This document shows positions 35,463 through 45,171 of a stretch of 64,000 nucleotides of DNA, piece by piece (position 1 is the stretch's first letter; each line of letters starts with the position of its first letter). The DNA lies in the NCBI RefSeq assembly GCF_008757455.1, contig NZ_VCMV01000013.1, positions 137,237 through 201,236 on the forward strand, read 5' to 3'. Origin of the DNA: Microvirga brassicacearum. Lineage in GTDB: Bacteria > Pseudomonadota > Alphaproteobacteria > Rhizobiales > Beijerinckiaceae. The notes beneath the pieces were generated by a model that did not search any database, was not told the origin of the DNA, and was given only the letters and a program-made list of their open reading frames with translations. The position numbers and the translations under genes are program-made.

Positions 35463-37763
35463 TCAGGCATTTTGCAGTCGCTGCGATTCGAGGAACCGCG
35501 GCACGTCCTCCATCGGCATCGGCGCGGCGTAGAGATTGCCCTGAGCCTGCGCGCACCCGCGCACTTTCAGAAAATTCGCTTGTTCGATGGTCTCGACGCC
35601 CTCGGCGATCACATTCATGCCGAGGCTGAGGCCGAGTTCGATGACAGCCTGAACGATGGCGGCGTTTTCGAGATCGTTTTCCAGATCGGTCACAAAGCTC
35701 TTGTCGATCTTGATATCGTCGACAGGAAATTGCTTGAGATGCAGCAGCGAGGCATAGCCGGTTCCAAAATCATCGAGCGCGATGCGAATTCCGGCCTCGT
35801 GAAATTGCCTCAATGCCGTGACCACATGGGTCGAGCTGCGGCCGAGAAAGACGGTTTCGGTGATCTCCACCTCCAGCCGCTCGTTCGGCACTCCGGATTC
35901 CCGCAGGATCTCGATGAAGCGTCGTGCGAGACCGATCCAGTTGAACTGAGCAGTCGAGAGATTGACGGCGATGCGGCCACAATCGACGCCGCCATCCAGC
36001 CATTCTTTGATGTCGCTAGCGACTCGGCGGATCATGTGTTCGCCGACTGCGATCGACAATTCGGGATCCTCGAAGGCGGTGAGAAAGGAGGCGGGGGTCA
36101 GGAAGCCCTGCTCCGGGTGCTGCCAACGGGCGAGCGCCTCGAACCCCGTAACGTGTCCGCTCGCGAGATCGATTTTCGGCTGATAATAGGGAACGATCTC
36201 ACCCCGGCGCACCGCATCCTGAATCTCGCGCGTGACAGTGGCGCGTTGCTCGATTCGGTGGCGCATGTCGGGCGTATACGCGACGGCGCGGTTGCGTCCC
36301 TGCGCCTTGGCGGCATAGAGGGCCAGATCCGCATCTTTCAGAAGCTCGGTCGGCTTCCGATCATGCTCGGGATAGCCCGCCACCCCGATGCTCGCGAGGC
36401 CCGACAGGGTTTCGTCATTGTGACGGAAGGATCGGCGCAACTCCGTCAGGACCTGTTCGGCCAGGCTCATGGCATTGGAAAGCTGGATCGGCTCAACCAG
36501 CACGACCACGAACTCGTCGCCGCCCAATCTCGCCACGGTGTCGCAATCCCGCATCATCGACTTCAGTCGCTTCGCCGTTTCCATCAACAAAGCGTCTCCG
36601 GCGTCATGCCCCAGCGTGTCGTTGACGTTTTTGAGATTGTCGAGGTCAATGAGCAGAATGCTGACTTGGGTGCCGTTCCGCTCGGCCTGGATCAGCGCTT
36701 GTTCGAGGCGGCTTTGAAATAACGCGCGATTGGGCAGGTCGGTCAGGGAATCGTGGCTTGCGGCTCGCCAAACCCGTTCTTCCGCGGCCTTTCGTTCGGT
36801 GATGTCGACGACAGCCGACATGATGTAGTTCTCGCCGCCGATTTCCAACATGTTGCTGGCGATGAGAACCGTGCGTGACGTGCCGTCGGCCACCCGTGCG
36901 GTCGTCTCGTACCCAGCAACGCGCCCATCGCGTGCCAGCATCTCGAGTATCGTGTTTCGATCCTGTGGATCGGCATAAACTTCACTGATCGATCGAATAC
37001 GCATCGTTTCCGGCTGAAGGCCAAAAAACCTGATCGAGGCATCGTTCGTCGTCACCAGAGTCCCGTCTGGGCGGGTCACCACCAGCGGTATCGGCACAGT
37101 CTTGAACATCGCCTCGAACATCGCCCGGCTTTCGAGCAATTCGTTCTTCACCCTGCGCTCTGCCTGCGTTGCCGCCCACTCGGTCCGCTGAAGTCGATTT
37201 GAGCGTGTCACCACCAGCACCAGCGCGAGATTGAGCATGATCATCGCGAGCACGAGACCGGTATCAGTCGGGCTCGTCTGGGCAGGCAGCAGATAGCCGG
37301 CGAGAAGTAAGACGCTGCATGCAATGCCGGAGATCACGGTCCAACGGAAGGAGGTGGGGACCACCAAATAGTAGATCGAGGGCAGCAGCAACACGACGAA
37401 GAGCGCCAGGTTGCTGTGGGAACTGACAAGAAACGCCACGGCAATCGCCGTAACGAATTCCCAAGTCAGCATGGAGTTCTGAGCGCTCCTGAAGGTGGTG
37501 ACGCGCTGGATTCTCCAGAAGCAGATGAGGGAGATGATGACCACCAGCGCGCGGGCCGGGATTGCCACGTAGAAGTGCGGGTCGCCGTAGAAACGCCAGT
37601 CGCTCAGAAAGAAAAGCGTATTCAAGACCGCCGACAGCAGGAAGAGGACGCGCACATGTCGGACCGTGTCGTCGAGACGCTCCGCCTGAAAGGCCCGCTC
37701 TCGGTCGGGTGCATAAAACTCACCACCCATGGGGGTGAGCGGATGAGCGGGTATCTCTGACAT
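35463..37763 (-). CDS. Membrane-bound PAS-GGDEF-EAL cyclic-di-GMP enzyme
   Basis: 766 residues. Six or so hydrophobic segments (about residues 38-190) form a sensor region, followed by a PAS domain (about 220-335, ending VDITERKAAEERV). Next is a GGDEF domain with DSLTDLPNRALF and an intact RLGGDEF, then an EAL domain with intact FEALARWQHPE, DDFGTGYASLLHLKQFPVD and VIAEGVET. All signature residues for both diguanylate cyclase and phosphodiesterase are present. Either activity may dominate. No inhibitory-site RxxD was found at the expected place. The ATG at 37763 is assumed. Confidence 0.93.
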   Translation of the reverse strand: MSEIPAHPLTPMGGEFYAPDRERAFQAERLDDTVRHVRVLFLLSAVLNTLFFLSDWRFYGDPHFYVAIPARALVVIISLICFWRIQRVTTFRSAQNSMLTWEFVTAIAVAFLVSSHSNLALFVVLLLPSIYYLVVPTSFRWTVISGIACSVLLLAGYLLPAQTSPTDTGLVLAMIMLNLALVLVVTRSNRLQRTEWAATQAERRVKNELLESRAMFEAMFKTVPIPLVVTRPDGTLVTTNDASIRFFGLQPETMRIRSISEVYADPQDRNTILEMLARDGRVAGYETTARVADGTSRTVLIASNMLEIGGENYIMSAVVDITERKAAEERVWRAASHDSLTDLPNRALFQSRLEQALIQAERNGTQVSILLIDLDNLKNVNDTLGHDAGDALLMETAKRLKSMMRDCDTVARLGGDEFVVVLVEPIQLSNAMSLAEQVLTELRRSFRHNDETLSGLASIGVAGYPEHDRKPTELLKDADLALYAAKAQGRNRAVAYTPDMRHRIEQRATVTREIQDAVRRGEIVPYYQPKIDLASGHVTGFEALARWQHPEQGFLTPASFLTAFEDPELSIAVGEHMIRRVASDIKEWLDGGVDCGRIAVNLSTAQFNWIGLARRFIEILRESGVPNERLEVEITETVFLGRSSTHVVTALRQFHEAGIRIALDDFGTGYASLLHLKQFPVDDIKIDKSFVTDLENDLENAAIVQAVIELGLSLGMNVIAEGVETIEQANFLKVRGCAQAQGNLYAAPMPMEDVPRFLESQRLQNA

Positions 37764-37938
37764 GATGGGATCGACTGGCTCGGTCTCTGGTTCAATTTTA
37801 AAGCTCAGGCAGAGGCTATCCCTCAATCCTGTCGGACAATAGTGGAGAAGTGGAGATCCCAAGGACTATAAGACGTTACTTGTCGGCGACCGCTTCCCTT
37901 GCCGTATCGGGGAAGAGACTCGGTCAAGGCGGGTTCGG

Positions 37939-38637
37939 TTAGCCGGCGCTTTCCGGGCGATGGCGGTATACCCATGGGCCTTGCATGATCTCCGCCGGCA
38001 GCCCTGAGGCAACAACGCGGCCGTCGGCTACGAAGGCCATTTGGTCCGCGAGGTCGGCTACCTCGTCCGGCGTATGGATCGTCATGAGAATGGTGACGGG
38101 GCGGCTCCGGCGCATGTCATCGACCAGCAGGATCATGTCTCGGCGCAAGGATGGATCGAGGCTGCTGAAGGGTTCGTCGAGAAGGATCAACGGTTTCCTC
38201 GAGATGAGCGCCCGCGCCAGCGCCATGCGCTGACGCTGGCCACCGGACATCTCTCCAGGTTTGCGATGACCAAGCCGATGAAGGCCGACGGCCTCCATCG
38301 TGTCCGCTACGAGAGTGCGCTCCTCGGCCGTCAGCCGCAACGAGGCGCGCAGCCCGAGGCTCACATTCTCGCTCGCGGTCAGATGCGGAAAAAGATTGTG
38401 GTCCTGAAAAACAATCGAGGTGGGTCGCGCGGCAGGGGACAATGGACGAAGGTCCTGGCCGTCGAAGGTCAACTCACCGCTGTCCGGCGTCTCGAAGCCG
38501 GCGATCATATGCAGCAGCGTGGTCTTGCCGCCGCCGGACGGTCCCACGATGGCGCAGAGTGTGCCGTTCTCCACCGACAGCGAATAGTCGGCGGTGAAAT
38601 CAGGCCAGACAAGGCGGCAATCCTTAATCGTCAGCAT
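37939..38637 (-). CDS. thiQ: Thiamine ABC transporter ATP-binding protein
   Basis: 232 residues, ABC ATPase. Walker A is VGPSGGGKTTLLHMIAGF, signature is EMSGGQRQRMALARAL and Walker B is LILLDEPFSSLD. The start MLTIKDCRLVWPDF is ThiQ-like. It powers thiamine or thiamine-phosphate uptake with ThiP and ThiB. The ATG at 38637 overlaps the thiP stop by 14 bases. It is the last gene of the riboswitch-led unit. Confidence 0.93.
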   Translation of the reverse strand: MLTIKDCRLVWPDFTADYSLSVENGTLCAIVGPSGGGKTTLLHMIAGFETPDSGELTFDGQDLRPLSPAARPTSIVFQDHNLFPHLTASENVSLGLRASLRLTAEERTLVADTMEAVGLHRLGHRKPGEMSGGQRQRMALARALISRKPLILLDEPFSSLDPSLRRDMILLVDDMRRSRPVTILMTIHTPDEVADLADQMAFVADGRVVASGLPAEIMQGPWVYRHRPESAG

Positions 38638-40198
38638 AGGACATCCGACCTGAAACATGGGCGAGGCAGAAGGCGGTGAAGAGAATGAGCAGCCCGACGG
38701 CGGAGGCTTCATCCAGCCTGTAGGCGCCCAGACGTTCGTAGAGCAGATAGGGCAAAGTGCGAAGTTCGGTTCCGCCAAAGAGCGCCACAATGCCGAAATC
38801 GCCAAATGACAGCGCCATGCTGAGCGCGAAAGCCGCCGCAAAGGGCCGTCGCAGCAGGGGCCAGTCCATCAACCTGAACTTTGTCATCCCGGACAAACCC
38901 AAGGAGTCGGACAAGCGGCCATATCGTTCCCCCGCAAGCAATTGCCGTGGCGCAATCGACCGATAGGCAAAGGGCAGGGCGCCCAATCCGTTGATGAGCG
39001 GCAAAAGGACGAACCCGGCCATCGCGGGATCGACGAATTTCCGCATGATCAGGAATAGGCCTGCGGTCAGGGCGAAAGGCGGGACGGCCAGAAGCATGTT
39101 TGGCAGCAGATCGTAAAGGGCCGCCACGCGCGGGGACCGCAAGGCGAGGCGATGGCGCCGCGCCGCCGCACCAAGTGCCACCGCGAGCAGACAGGAGATC
39201 GTGGCGGCAACGGTCGCGATGGCGACACTCACGACGAAAGCAGCGGCGAGATCCGTGTCGAGGATTTCAACCGCGTAACGCGCGCCCGCCAGGACGCTCA
39301 ACAGGAGGGGGACAATGAAAGCTGCGCTCATGAGGAGCACGCCCGCGTCGAAAACTCTTAATCCCCGATGCACACGATCCGGACGGGGAGCCGGCGGCCG
39401 GCTTGTCGTCGTGACGGGCGGACGGGTGAAAGTCCAGTTCAGCACAATGGTGATCGACAGGCAGATCGCAACCTGGATAAAGGCCAGCCAAGCGGCCCGG
39501 CTGAAATCGAGTTCGATCTTCAGCGCCTCATAGATCGCCACCTCCAGGGTTGCCCGTGAGGGGCCACCGCCGAGCGCCAGGACGATGGCGAAACTCTTGA
39601 AGCAGAGCAGAAACACCAGGCCGGCCAAGCCGGGAACTTCCGCACGTAGAACCGGCCAGTCGAGATGCCGGAAGGTCTGGCCTGGCGTGAACCCGAGCGC
39701 GGCCGCCAATCGCCATTGTTCAGCCGGCACGACATGCAATCCATCGAGGACGATCCGCGCCACGAACGGCGCGTTTAGAAACACATGCGCAATGAGAATC
39801 CCCGGATATCCGAAAATGCTGAAGTCGCCGGTCCATCCGAGTGCCCGAATACCATCGGCAAGCCAACCATTGCGTCCATAGACGCTGAGCACGGCAAGCA
39901 CCGCAACGATGCTCGGCATCACCATCGTCGTGCCGAGGACAGAGAGGACCACCTCGCGACCCGGAAAATGACGGCGGGCCAGAGCGAGCGCGACGCCGAT
40001 GCCAAAAAGAAGCGAAAGGATCGTCGAGAGGCTGGCCTGAACGAGCGAGAAGAGCAGGACGCGAACCAGATAGGGTCCGATGGACAACAGCGCCGGCTTG
40101 CCGCCATCGACGGACGCAAGGGCAATGAAGCCGCCCGCCACGAGAGCCACGATCGCAAGTGCGACGAGGCTTCCGGGGTGAGGCAGCTTCATACGCAC
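38624..40198 (-). CDS. thiP: Thiamine ABC transporter permease
   Basis: 524 residues with about twelve membrane spans, a fused pair of permease domains as in E. coli ThiP (536 aa). The coupling-loop motifs are AEQWRLAAALGFTPGQTFRHLDWP in half one and GERYGRLSDSLGLSGMTKFRLMDWP in half two. It starts with GTG at 40198 or ATG at 40192, six to twelve bases after the thiB stop. It works with ThiB in the periplasm and ThiQ in the cytoplasm. Confidence 0.93.
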   Translation of the reverse strand: MRMKLPHPGSLVALAIVALVAGGFIALASVDGGKPALLSIGPYLVRVLLFSLVQASLSTILSLLFGIGVALALARRHFPGREVVLSVLGTTMVMPSIVAVLAVLSVYGRNGWLADGIRALGWTGDFSIFGYPGILIAHVFLNAPFVARIVLDGLHVVPAEQWRLAAALGFTPGQTFRHLDWPVLRAEVPGLAGLVFLLCFKSFAIVLALGGGPSRATLEVAIYEALKIELDFSRAAWLAFIQVAICLSITIVLNWTFTRPPVTTTSRPPAPRPDRVHRGLRVFDAGVLLMSAAFIVPLLLSVLAGARYAVEILDTDLAAAFVVSVAIATVAATISCLLAVALGAAARRHRLALRSPRVAALYDLLPNMLLAVPPFALTAGLFLIMRKFVDPAMAGFVLLPLINGLGALPFAYRSIAPRQLLAGERYGRLSDSLGLSGMTKFRLMDWPLLRRPFAAAFALSMALSFGDFGIVALFGGTELRTLPYLLYERLGAYRLDEASAVGLLILFTAFCLAHVSGRMSYADD

Positions 40199-40204
40199 GA
40201 GACG

Positions 40205-41209
40205 TTATCGAGACGTGGCGTTCAGCCACTCATCCGTAAAGGTTCGGCGGTTCTGCTGGACCTCTTCGGGTGTGTAGAGAAGCGTCTTTGCCGGCTTCAC
40301 CAGGTCGTTGAAAGCGGCAGGCAGGCCCGAGGCTGGATCTTTGGCAGGCATCATCCAATTGCCCTCGGGCATGGCGGATTGGAACGCGTCTGACAGGATG
40401 AAGGCCATGAACTTCTTCGCCAGTTCAGGCTGTTTGGTCGTGCGCGTCATGCCGGCAAGTTCGACGTGGAGATAGTGGCCCTCGGCGAAGTTCGCAGCTT
40501 TGAAGTTGTTCTTCTTCTCTGCCACGACATGATAGGCAGGTGAGGTCGTGTAGGACATCACCATATCGGCCTCGCCCTTCGTGAAGAGACCATAGGCTTC
40601 GGACCAGCCCTTGGTGAACGTCACCACGCGGGGTTTCAACTGCGTCCACGCTGCGCCTGCCTGATCGCCATAGATCTTGCGCATCCAGAGCATGAAGCCG
40701 AGACCCGGCGCGCTGGTGCGCGGATCCTGAAGCACGATCTTGGGGCCGTTGGGGTTCTCCACGAGTTCCTTGAGGCTTTTCGGCGGGTTGGCGAGCTTGT
40801 TCGAATCGTAAACGAAAGCCAGGTGACCCCAATCGAACGGAACGAATGTATCGTCTGCCCACTGGATCGGTAGGGACAGATTTTTGACGTCCATATCGTG
40901 CGGCGCGAAGAGCCCGAGAGCCTTGGCCTCCGCCGCGAGATTCATGTCGAGCCCGACGACGACGTCCGCCTTGGTGGATTGGCCTTCGAGGCGTAAGCGG
41001 CCGACGAGGCTGCCGGCATCCTCCGCCGTCACCCAATTCAATTCGCAGGCGCAATCGGCCTCGAAGCGTTCCTTGACGGTTTTTCCAGGACCATATTTTC
41101 CCGCAAAGGAACCGTAGGTGTAGACCGTGAGCGGTGGTTTCGACTGCGCATGTGCGAGGCTCGTCGCAAAGCCGAGCAACGTGGCGGCAAAGATAAGTTC
41201 GCGTATCAT
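40205..41209 (-). CDS. thiB: Thiamine ABC transporter substrate-binding protein
   Basis: 334 residues. A signal peptide (MIRELIFAATLLGFATSLAHAQ, cut after AHA) precedes a periplasmic binding fold beginning LTVYTYGSFAGKYGPGK. KADVVVGLDMNLA, PFDWGHLAFVYDSNKL and DPRTSAPGLGFMLWM are ThiB signatures. It binds thiamine, TMP or TPP. The ATG at 41209 is preceded by GGGAGCC with good spacing. It is the first gene after the TPP riboswitch, so it should be repressed when thiamine diphosphate is plentiful. Confidence 0.95.
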   Translation of the reverse strand: MIRELIFAATLLGFATSLAHAQSKPPLTVYTYGSFAGKYGPGKTVKERFEADCACELNWVTAEDAGSLVGRLRLEGQSTKADVVVGLDMNLAAEAKALGLFAPHDMDVKNLSLPIQWADDTFVPFDWGHLAFVYDSNKLANPPKSLKELVENPNGPKIVLQDPRTSAPGLGFMLWMRKIYGDQAGAAWTQLKPRVVTFTKGWSEAYGLFTKGEADMVMSYTTSPAYHVVAEKKNNFKAANFAEGHYLHVELAGMTRTTKQPELAKKFMAFILSDAFQSAMPEGNWMMPAKDPASGLPAAFNDLVKPAKTLLYTPEEVQQNRRTFTDEWLNATSR

Positions 41210-41292
41210 GTTTAGGCTCCCATGCGTGAGGCAAGCCGGGCGGGCGGCGCAAATCGCAAGGGGCGCAGCGTTGGGCTGCGATATCGCATGCT

Positions 41293-41378
41293 CATTCCCT
41301 CCGCCGGCATAACCCGGATCAGGTTCAACGGGTCGGCGGCCTTGCCGCCTCTCAGCCCGGAAGGGCTCCCCGTGAGAC
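41293..41378 (-). promoter_or_regulatory. TPP riboswitch (THI element)
   Basis: Read on the minus strand, the consensus blocks appear in order: GGGGAGCCC, GGCTGAGAGG, GACCCGTTGAACCTGATC, CGGGTTATGCCGGCGGAGGGA. The CTGAGA and ACCTGATC blocks are the pyrimidine- and diphosphate-binding parts. It lies about 85 bases before the thiB ATG. The switch likely controls translation or termination; GC-rich pairings near 41230-41280 could act in the expression platform. Confidence 0.96.
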
Positions 41379-41482
41379 ATTCCGCTTCTAGAACAGTTCC
41401 TGCACCCTCACAAGTCCGGCGGGGGAGTTGCCGAGGCGTGCGAATTCTGGTTGGGATGCGATGTCTATGTAAGGAGACTGCC

Positions 41483-42670
41483 ATGTCGGGCCGGCCTGAA
41501 TCCTTCGATGTTGCGGTGGTGGGCCTTGGCGCCATGGGTGCGGCGACGCTCTACCAGCTTGCCCGGCGCGGCGTCAGGGCCGTCGGCATCGACCGGCACT
41601 CGCCGCCCCACGATCGCGGATCGACCCACGGGGAAACCCGTATCACCCGCCAGGCCGTTGGCGAGGGCGAGGCCTATGTGCCGCTGGTCCTGCGAGCGCA
41701 CGAAATCTGGCGCGAACTCGAGGCCGAGACCGGCGAGACGCTGCTGACCCAGTGCGGCTGCCTCATCGTGGGGTCGGGCGAGGGCGCTTCGGGGAGTCGT
41801 CGCGCTGCATTTTTTGCGATGACCCGGCGGGCTGCCGAGCGCTACGGGATCGCGCACGAGATGCTGACCGCCGCGGAAATTCGCGCCCGGTTTCCCCAAT
41901 TCACACCGCAGGATCATGAGATCGGCTATTTCGAGCCCGGCGGTGGGTTCGTCGATCCAGAGCGCTGTGTGGCGGCACAACTCCGGCGCGCCGGCGAACT
42001 GGGCGCGGTGCTTCGCACGGGGACGACCGTGCTGGCGATTGAGGACGACACCGCAAGTGTTCGGATCAAAACCGACACGGGCGATATCCTGGCCGCCGAG
42101 GTCGTCGTTTCGGCCGGACCATGGGCGCCGTCCTTGGTCGGTTCGCCGTTCGACGCGGTGCTGTCACCCAGCCGCCAGGTGATGCACTGGTTTCCGGTCG
42201 AAGAGGACAGGATTGCCGATTGGCGGAGAAGCCCGGTTTTCATCTGGACGCACGGGCCATCGCCATCCGACATGTTCTATGGATTTCCTGCTTTGCAAGG
42301 GCACCGCGCCATCAAGACGGCCGGTGAGCAATATGACGAGACCACGCAGCCGGACATTGTCGAGCGTGACGTTGCGGCTGATGAATCGCGGGCCATGCGC
42401 GCGGCTCACATAGCCGGCAGGCTTCATGGTCTTGGACCTGTTGCGGAGAAATCCGTGACCTGCCTCTACGCCGTCACGCCGGATTCGCATTTCCTCATCG
42501 ACAGGCATCCGAGAAATGATCGGGTTCTCGTTGTCTCGCCGTGCTCCGGACACGGCTTTAAACATTCGGCCGGGATCGGCGAAGCCGTCGCGGATCTCGC
42601 GACGGAGGGTCAGAGTGCGTTCAATCTCGAACCGTTCGCGCTTGCGCGGTTCGCGTCAGCTGCTGCGTAA
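41483..42670 (+). CDS. FAD-dependent oxidoreductase, SolA/monomeric sarcosine oxidase-like
   Basis: 395 residues. The FAD-binding Rossmann start is VAVVGLGAMGAATLYQLARRG. GSTHGETRITRQA and the late VTCLYAVTPDSHFLIDRHP follow. The Cys in TCLY is where SolA/MSOX enzymes bind FAD covalently. It would oxidise an N-methyl amino acid such as sarcosine or N-methyltryptophan, giving formaldehyde and H2O2. The ATG at 41483 has AAGGAG six bases upstream. It is divergent from thiB. A ThiO-type glycine oxidase role (thiamine synthesis) is less likely because of the covalent-FAD motif. Confidence 0.87.
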   Translation: MSGRPESFDVAVVGLGAMGAATLYQLARRGVRAVGIDRHSPPHDRGSTHGETRITRQAVGEGEAYVPLVLRAHEIWRELEAETGETLLTQCGCLIVGSGEGASGSRRAAFFAMTRRAAERYGIAHEMLTAAEIRARFPQFTPQDHEIGYFEPGGGFVDPERCVAAQLRRAGELGAVLRTGTTVLAIEDDTASVRIKTDTGDILAAEVVVSAGPWAPSLVGSPFDAVLSPSRQVMHWFPVEEDRIADWRRSPVFIWTHGPSPSDMFYGFPALQGHRAIKTAGEQYDETTQPDIVERDVAADESRAMRAAHIAGRLHGLGPVAEKSVTCLYAVTPDSHFLIDRHPRNDRVLVVSPCSGHGFKHSAGIGEAVADLATEGQSAFNLEPFALARFASAAA

Positions 42671-42675
42671 TCCAC

Positions 42676-45000
42676 TCACCGGCGCTTGTCCGACAGGCCT
42701 GCCCGCCGCAGCGCGTCCGCGAGCGCGCCGCCGCCTGATGTCTCCTTCGCGACTGCCGGTTTCTTGTCCGCGTAGCGCTGGAACGACGCGCGTTCGTCGG
42801 GCCGTGGTCCGGCAGGCTTCTTTTCAACCGGATCGCTCATGCGCATGGTGAGCGCGATGCGCTTGCGCGCCGGATCGATCTCGAGAACTTTCACCCGCAC
42901 CACATCGCCCGGCTTCACGATGCTGCGCGGGTCTTTGACGAAGATGTCGGCCAGAGCCGAGATGTGAACGAGACCATCCTGATGGACGCCGATATCGACG
43001 AACGCGCCGAAGGCCGCAACGTTCGTCACGACGCCTTCGAGCATCATGCCGGGCTTCAGGTCGCTGATCTTCTCGACACCGTCCATGAAGGTTGCTGTTT
43101 TGAATTCAGGACGCGGGTCGCGACCGGGCTTTTCGAGCTCCGCCAGAATATCCTTCACGGTCGGAACGCCGAACGTCTCGTCGGTGAAACGCTCCGGCTT
43201 GAGGGTTTTCAGCACTGGACCGTTGCCGATCAGAACCTTGATGTCGCTCTTGGTCGCCTCGATGATGCGCCGCACAACAGGGTAGGCTTCAGGATGGACG
43301 CCTGAGGCATCGAGCGGATCGTCCCCGCCCGGAATGCGCAGGAACCCCGCCGCCTGCTCGAACGACTTCGGCCCGAGGCCCATCACCCCGGAGAGCGCTT
43401 TTCTCGTCCGAAATGGTCCATTGGCGTCGCGGTGGCTCACGATGTTCTGTGCCACCCATTCACCAAGCCCTGACACGCGCGCGAGCAGTGGCGCCGAGGC
43501 GGTATTGAGATCGACGCCGACGGCGTTCACGCAATCTTCCACTACCGCGTCGAGCGAGCGTGAAAGTTTGTGTTCCGCAAGATCGTGCTGGTACTGTCCG
43601 ACGCCAATCGATTTCGGATCGATCTTTACGAGCTCGGCCAACGGGTCCTGCAGACGCCGCGCGATGGATACGGCACCGCGGATGGAGACGTCGAGATCGG
43701 GCAACTCCTGGCTCGCATAGGCCGACGCGGAATAGACCGACGCCCCCGCCTCGGACACCATGATCTTCGTCAGCGGGAGATCGGGATTTTTTGTGACGAG
43801 TTCGGCCGCGAGCTTGTCGGTCTCGCGCGATGCGGTGCCGTTTCCAATCGCCACCAATTCCACATTGTGCTCACGGGACAACCTCGCGAGGGTGGCAAGC
43901 GACTGGTCCCATTGCCGCTTCGGTTCATGCGGGTAGATCGTGTCGGTCGCCACAACCTTGCCGGTGGCATCCACCACCGCCACCTTGACGCCCGTGCGAA
44001 ATCCCGGATCGAGGCCGAGCGTGGGACGGGCTCCGGCGGGAGCGGCGAGCAGAAGATCTCGCAGGTTGCCGGCGAAGACTTTTACGCCCTCCTCCTCGGC
44101 GAGCTGCCACAATCGCATTTTCATGTCGAGTTCGATCGAGAAGCGCAGCTTCGTCCGCCACGCCCAACGAACCGCATCGAGGAGCCATCGATCCCCGGGC
44201 CGCCCCTTGTCGGCGATGCCGAACGTGGTCGCGATGCGGCCTTCATACGAGCTCGCGTATCCCGGTTCGGCGCTATCCTTGTCTTCGTCCATGCGAAGAT
44301 CGAGGATCTCTTCCTTCTCGCCGCGGAAAAGCGCGAGAATGCGATGGGACGGGAGTTTGGGGAGCGGTTCGGCGAAATCGAAATAGTCCGAGAACTTGGC
44401 ACCGTCCGTCGTCTTGCCGTCGCGGACGGTCGAAGTGAGCCGTCCGCGTTGCCAATAGATCTCGCGCAGTGCGCCCAGAAGCTCGGCATGTTCCGCAAAC
44501 CGCTCGACGAGAATCGCCCGAGCGCCTTCGAGCGCAGCCTCGACCGTTGCCACGTCCTTCTCCGCAGCGACGAAGGCCTGTGCGGAGGTCTTCGGATCCT
44601 GGCTCGGCTCGGTGAGCAAGAGGTCCGCTAGCGGCTCAAGTCCGGCCTCGCGGGCAATCTGCGCCTTGGTGCGACGTTTTGGCTTGAAGGGGAGGTAAAG
44701 GTCCTCGAGCCGCGCCTTGGTGTCGGCGGCGCTGAGTTGCACCAGCAATTCGTCGGTGAGCTTCCCCTGTTCGCGCACGCTGTCAAGGATCGTTTTCCTG
44801 CGATCCTCCAGTTCGCGCAGGTAGCGCAGGCGTTCGTCCAGGGCGCGGAGCTGTGTGTCGTCGAGCGTTCCGGTCACTTCCTTGCGGTAGCGGGCGATGA
44901 AGGGAACCGTGGAGCCGGCGTCGAGCAGGTCGATGGCGGCCTTGACCTGCCATTCCTGGGCGTTCAGTTCCGCGGCGATGCGCTGGCCGATAGATTGCAT
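42676..45000 (-). CDS. tex: Tex family RNA-binding transcription accessory protein
   Basis: 774 residues. It opens [23 protein letters not shown], the Tex start. A YqgF-like RNase fold begins [19 protein letters not shown], helix-hairpin-helix repeats include [19 protein letters not shown], and an S1 domain (about 650-720, [26 protein letters not shown]) is followed by a basic tail. It is a nucleic-acid-binding factor acting in transcription and, in some species, toxin expression. The ATG at 45000 has GGAGG five bases upstream. It converges with the SolA-like gene with only five bases between stops. Confidence 0.95.
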   Translation of the reverse strand: MQSIGQRIAAELNAQEWQVKAAIDLLDAGSTVPFIARYRKEVTGTLDDTQLRALDERLRYLRELEDRRKTILDSVREQGKLTDELLVQLSAADTKARLEDLYLPFKPKRRTKAQIAREAGLEPLADLLLTEPSQDPKTSAQAFVAAEKDVATVEAALEGARAILVERFAEHAELLGALREIYWQRGRLTSTVRDGKTTDGAKFSDYFDFAEPLPKLPSHRILALFRGEKEEILDLRMDEDKDSAEPGYASSYEGRIATTFGIADKGRPGDRWLLDAVRWAWRTKLRFSIELDMKMRLWQLAEEEGVKVFAGNLRDLLLAAPAGARPTLGLDPGFRTGVKVAVVDATGKVVATDTIYPHEPKRQWDQSLATLARLSREHNVELVAIGNGTASRETDKLAAELVTKNPDLPLTKIMVSEAGASVYSASAYASQELPDLDVSIRGAVSIARRLQDPLAELVKIDPKSIGVGQYQHDLAEHKLSRSLDAVVEDCVNAVGVDLNTASAPLLARVSGLGEWVAQNIVSHRDANGPFRTRKALSGVMGLGPKSFEQAAGFLRIPGGDDPLDASGVHPEAYPVVRRIIEATKSDIKVLIGNGPVLKTLKPERFTDETFGVPTVKDILAELEKPGRDPRPEFKTATFMDGVEKISDLKPGMMLEGVVTNVAAFGAFVDIGVHQDGLVHISALADIFVKDPRSIVKPGDVVRVKVLEIDPARKRIALTMRMSDPVEKKPAGPRPDERASFQRYADKKPAVAKETSGGGALADALRRAGLSDKRR

Positions 45001-45171
45001 CAAAACCTCCGAGCGTAAGGCGCGGCTTCTACGGTGTGCCGGCGTCTCCGGTCAACGGTCATGGCCTGCCGCGAACGGAATGCCGTTGCGGAAGGGCGAT
45101 TCTGCTTGGCGTCGCGGGCGAGCGGATATAGACGATGCGGCCCCCGTCCGCCACGCCCCCGCGAGTTCCCC

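Noticed and set aside
35331-36722. 463-codon plus-strand frame opposite the GGDEF/EAL gene
   Set aside because: Antisense shadow of an intact EAL and GGDEF domain gene.
43570-44631. 353-codon plus-strand frame inside tex
   Set aside because: Antisense to a full-length Tex protein; no ribosome site or motifs.
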